47,834 nucleotides of DNA, taken from Gonium pectorale. Taxonomy: Eukaryota > Chlorophyta > Chlorophyceae > Chlamydomonadales > Volvocaceae. Positions 45,106-47,834 of the stretch are shown one piece after another. The notes below the pieces were generated by a model. The model had not been told where the DNA came from. It worked only from the letters and a program-made list of their open reading frames with translations, and ran no database searches. The translations under genes and the position numbers were made by a program. Location: the NCBI GenBank assembly GCA_001584585.1, contig LSYV01000060.1:333508-381341 (forward strand), given 5' to 3'. Position 1 is the stretch's first letter. Every line of letters starts with the position of its first letter.

Positions 45106-45776
45106 GCCGGCCTAATTAATGATCTGTCAGGGACTGAAAAGCTGCTTTGCGTTGAACCTATCCCGCAGCTGACCTCGATTAAGAAAGGTAGGTTCTGTTG
45201 TTGTTAACCGGGTTACACATGTCAGTGGGTGTAAATGAGGAAGTTGTTATATCATAGAAAGCAGTAATGGAAGAATGGTAGATGTCATGCTCAAGGCCGA
45301 GAAGAAGGGTTGGTAAACCACCGCCGTGCAGCCTCGTCAGATCGTGCACAAGAGTGCTAACGCTGCTTGGTGAATCTTCCTTTTCCACAGCCTGCTGCAT
45401 CGGGTTTCCTCGTCCCGGTACGGCGCGAGTGCATGCATCTATTCAGGAGCCAGCGCAGTAACTTGTTGACAATCTTCAGCCCAAAATCAAGATGATAAGA
45501 ACGCAATCCGACACCCCATTCGTGACAAAGCACTCCCAGCGAAGGGTTTAGGGTTCTTGGAAACCCTAAGAATCGAATAATTGATCCCTTACGAATTCAA
45601 AACGGGGGGGAACACCTCGAGGCTAGGCTGGTTACGGAGTGTCACGAGGACATCGGCCCGGCCATGTCCCGCGTATATACTGGCGCACATGTACGCGGCA
45701 TATGATCCAATTGCAGAGCATGTTTTTAAGTCGTCGGGAATCAAGTCCTTGAACCCTCTGGAACATAGACAAAACC
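45106..45776. other. Intergenic, relatively AT-rich, between copy 2 and the copy 3 fragment
   Basis: This should contain the promoter and 5' UTR of DUF1538 copy 2. About 45180-45400 is clearly poorer in GC than the rest of the window and carries a 73-aa minus-strand ORF with no resemblance I recognise. At 45548-45569 TTAGGGTT and AACCCTAA form an 8-bp inverted repeat around a 6-nt spacer, a telomere-like motif in head-to-head arrangement. I found no gene. Confidence 0.45.
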
Positions 45777-47105
45777 TATTTGGGCCGTGCGCACGCAATT
45801 GAGGTACATACCGGCAGCCTGATGCACACCAGCTACCACAGCGGCATCACGCACACGCGCAGGCCGTCCATGAAGAACAGCAGCCCAAGATGGTGTACAC
45901 CAGGCCTGAGGGGGCGGGCGATGTGGGGCGTGGGTGATGGGCCCGAGGGCGGGCGCTGTTCGTTGATGTATATCTGGGCGCGGCTGGATGGTCCCCTTGA
46001 AACAGGCAGACCGCAGGCCTTTGAACGCACCTCCCCCCCACGTCTCGTGGGCGGGAACACATCTCCCTAGCCTCGGGCAGCATCGCCCATGGCGGAGGGA
46101 AGCTCGGGAGACCGGCTGCACGGGCGCATGGCGACGCTGGGCACCGAAACCCCAGCCTTCGCAGTGTGTAGGGCATGGAGACAGGGCGCTACTGCGTTGG
46201 GGGCTGACGCCAACCCGCCGGCCTGTTGTTTGCCCGCGAGCGCAGTCCCCAGCGGTATGCTTGGCAAGGTAAGCGTCGTCGCTGCTCGTTTCTCACCGCA
46301 GGCCTGCTGCCCGGGGCTGTTGTATCCTTTTGGAAAAAGACCCCGATCACGAAAATGAGCAGGAGGTGGGCAGCACGGCCAGGATCTGCTCCATGAGCCT
46401 GCGGGGCAGCGGACATACGGCAGTATCGAAGGACATGCGGCAGCACCGGTAGCGATTCGGGATACCCCCCCCCAGTGCAGTACCGCGGCCAGTGGGAACC
46501 GGGTGAAGGTTACTTCCCTAGCCCAAGACCCCATGAGCGGAGTTGGGAATAGCAGGAGCTGAAACTCGATCATGGGGACGAGCGAAGACCGCCCAGCGAA
46601 GCATCTGCCGACCCATTCATATGCCATGGCGGGTCGGGAGCCAATCGGCTCGTGTCGCCTGCAGCCCCTCTGGGGAGCCTGTAATCTGCATCTGTATTCA
46701 GCTGCTCCACGCACAATCACCTTCCGTGGCAAAGGTCTATGTATCTTTAACCGAAATGCGTGTCGGAGTGTGTCAGAGCAGGACTGCTCTGGAGTGTCTG
46801 CTCTGAAAGTGTGTATCCCCCTTCAAAGTTATGTCCCCATGCTGTTGCGGCCACACCCACCAGACGGAGGAAGCCGAGTCTAGGTGACCGGGCCTGGACG
46901 CACCACAGCGTGGCCATGCCCCGTTCCCTCCCATGCCGTGCCCCGCGCAGGGCCATCCTCACTGGTTAATGATGTGAAGCACCAGCATGCGTTGTCGTTG
47001 ATGAAGGCCGCATCGCTCCAGCACAGAGTCAACTCGCTTTGAGAATCGCCCAAGGCCTGCGGAGAGGCAGCCCTCCTTCTCATTGACGCCACCCGCGGCA
47101 TGACT
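45777..47105 (-). pseudogene. 5' fragment of a third DUF1538 gene (exons 1-3)
   Basis: Three exon remnants lie in order on the minus strand. Near 47100-46963 is exon 1, reading VDSVLERCGLHQRQRMLVLH with its donor (CCA|gtgagg) intact, but with no in-frame ATG at the expected place. At 46398-46297 is exon 2, with a 4-nt and a 1-nt deletion relative to copy 2, destroying the frame. At 45905 to about 45811 is exon 3, with a 1-nt deletion and a TAG (GGG to TAG region at 45833-45835). Similarity continues into intron 3 and stops near 45777. Nothing downstream of that is present. The fragment sits just upstream of copy 2 in the same orientation, as a truncated tandem duplicate. Confidence 0.88.
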
Positions 47106-47834
47106 CTCTAAGTGTGGGCTTCCCAGGAACAGAGGGTTTTCTGGGTTGTGTTCGGTACGTCTTCCGACTCTCCGCCTTCAAACCGCCTTGGCGTAGGTAC
47201 AGTTGGATGTTAGGCACGCTGACAGTCGGGCGCTTGGCAACAACTACCGGTATGTGTTGCATTTCTGCAAAACAGTGGATTCACCCTGCATCCCTGATCA
47301 AAACATACTTGTTACGGGTCGTAAGCAGTAGTCTACTGAAGCCCTCCCTTTTAACGGACGTAGGCAGTAGTCGTAAGCAGTAGTCCACTGAAGCCCTACC
47401 TCGCCGTAGCCCGTTTTACCAAATCAGACAGTTCCTTGTTGCGCTATGTTTTGTTGTGCGTTACGCATGGTTCGTGATGTTCGGTATATTGTCTTGCTGG
47501 TGTTTTTGAGCATCCAAATAATCAACTAACGCCACGTAAGTGCACTTTGAAGCGCGCCCGCCGCGCCACAGCCCGTATTGAGTCAGTACTATGGCGCCCA
47601 GGGGAGATCTCCCCCCATGGCGCCTTGAATGCAATGCAGTCCATGCACGTGCCATGATGTGCCCCCGAACCTAACCAGCGTGCACCTCCAACCAGCATAC
47701 ACAATGCCTTCGCGCGCTTGTGCAAGGGTATGCGCGGTTTTTTGATAAACGCCACAAGTTTGACTGTGCCACCGATTCCTCAATGAACCGCCTTGTCCAT
47801 CCGTGCCCAGGCTGGTATGCAGCACCAGACGGCA
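47106..47834. other. Gene-poor window end with a short direct repeat
   Basis: I see no gene. A 26-bp direct repeat (CGTAAGCAGTAGT-[CT]-TACTGAAGCCCT type, one mismatch) occurs at about 47318-47343 and 47372-47397. The sequence is less GC-rich than the coding regions and could be the upstream flank of the copy 3 fragment. Confidence 0.45.

Noticed and set aside
45179..45400. 73-codon minus-strand ORF in AT-richer sequence
   Set aside because: Too short, unlike neighbours in composition and without a family; could be a transposon scrap but nothing supports it.
1..47834. CRISPR arrays, bacterial operons, tRNA or rRNA genes
   Set aside because: The minisatellites have no spacers, genes are intron-rich and eukaryotic, and I found no cloverleaf or rRNA-like sequence.

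Overview
The window is nuclear DNA from a green alga, most likely a volvocine (Chlamydomonas-like) species. Evidence: high GC, intron-dense genes with GT-AG and some GC-AG introns, TGTAA poly(A)-type signals downstream of several genes, Ala/Gly/Ser-rich insertions inside conserved domains, abundant minisatellites, and an F-box-like/ankyrin-repeat protein family typical of Chlamydomonas. I cannot name the species. There is one assembly gap (389 N, 19724-20112). All spliced models below were built by hand from splice sites, homologous copies and reading-frame bookkeeping. Each complete model closes in frame, but none is supported here by RNA data.

Region 1 (1-7270, + strand) is a decaying tandem array of F-box-like/ankyrin genes with a period of about 3.7 kb. 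It holds one gene cut by the window edge (1-1775), one complete two-exon gene (3527-5501, 537 aa) and a last-exon relic (7040-7270). The flanks are duplicated too. Region 2 (7271-9977) has no gene I can support.

Region 3 (9978-23915) holds three glycan-related genes. They are PIGW, the GPI-anchor inositol acyltransferase (minus, 10 exons, 575 aa); a GT4-type glycosyltransferase (minus, 4 exons, 742 aa); and, divergent from it across 318 nt, a GT61 (DUF563) glycosyltransferase (plus, 9 exons, 759 aa). The GT61 gene carries a 14 x 27-bp minisatellite in an intron, and another of its introns holds the assembly gap.

Region 4 (24994-47105) is the most unusual part. Two full-length 16-exon paralogues of a DUF1538-type membrane protein lie tail to tail (24994-32828 plus, 828 aa; 36411-45105 minus, 900 aa), forming a large imperfect inverted repeat. 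Each protein is an internal duplication: both halves carry an AEPA motif and a TTGPVTVP motif. The two genes share every intron position, a 21-nt microexon and a GC-AG intron. They are mosaics of nearly identical tracts and strongly diverged islands, which suggests repeated gene conversion. A frameshifted 5' fragment of a third copy (45777-47105) and a solitary exon-6 copy (34284-34509) lie beside and between them. The window ends in gene-poor sequence.

Functionally, PIGW acts in the ER, and GT61 enzymes usually act in the Golgi on secreted glycans. The GT4 enzyme's acceptor is unknown. The DUF1538 proteins look like pseudo-symmetric integral membrane proteins with no assigned substrate.
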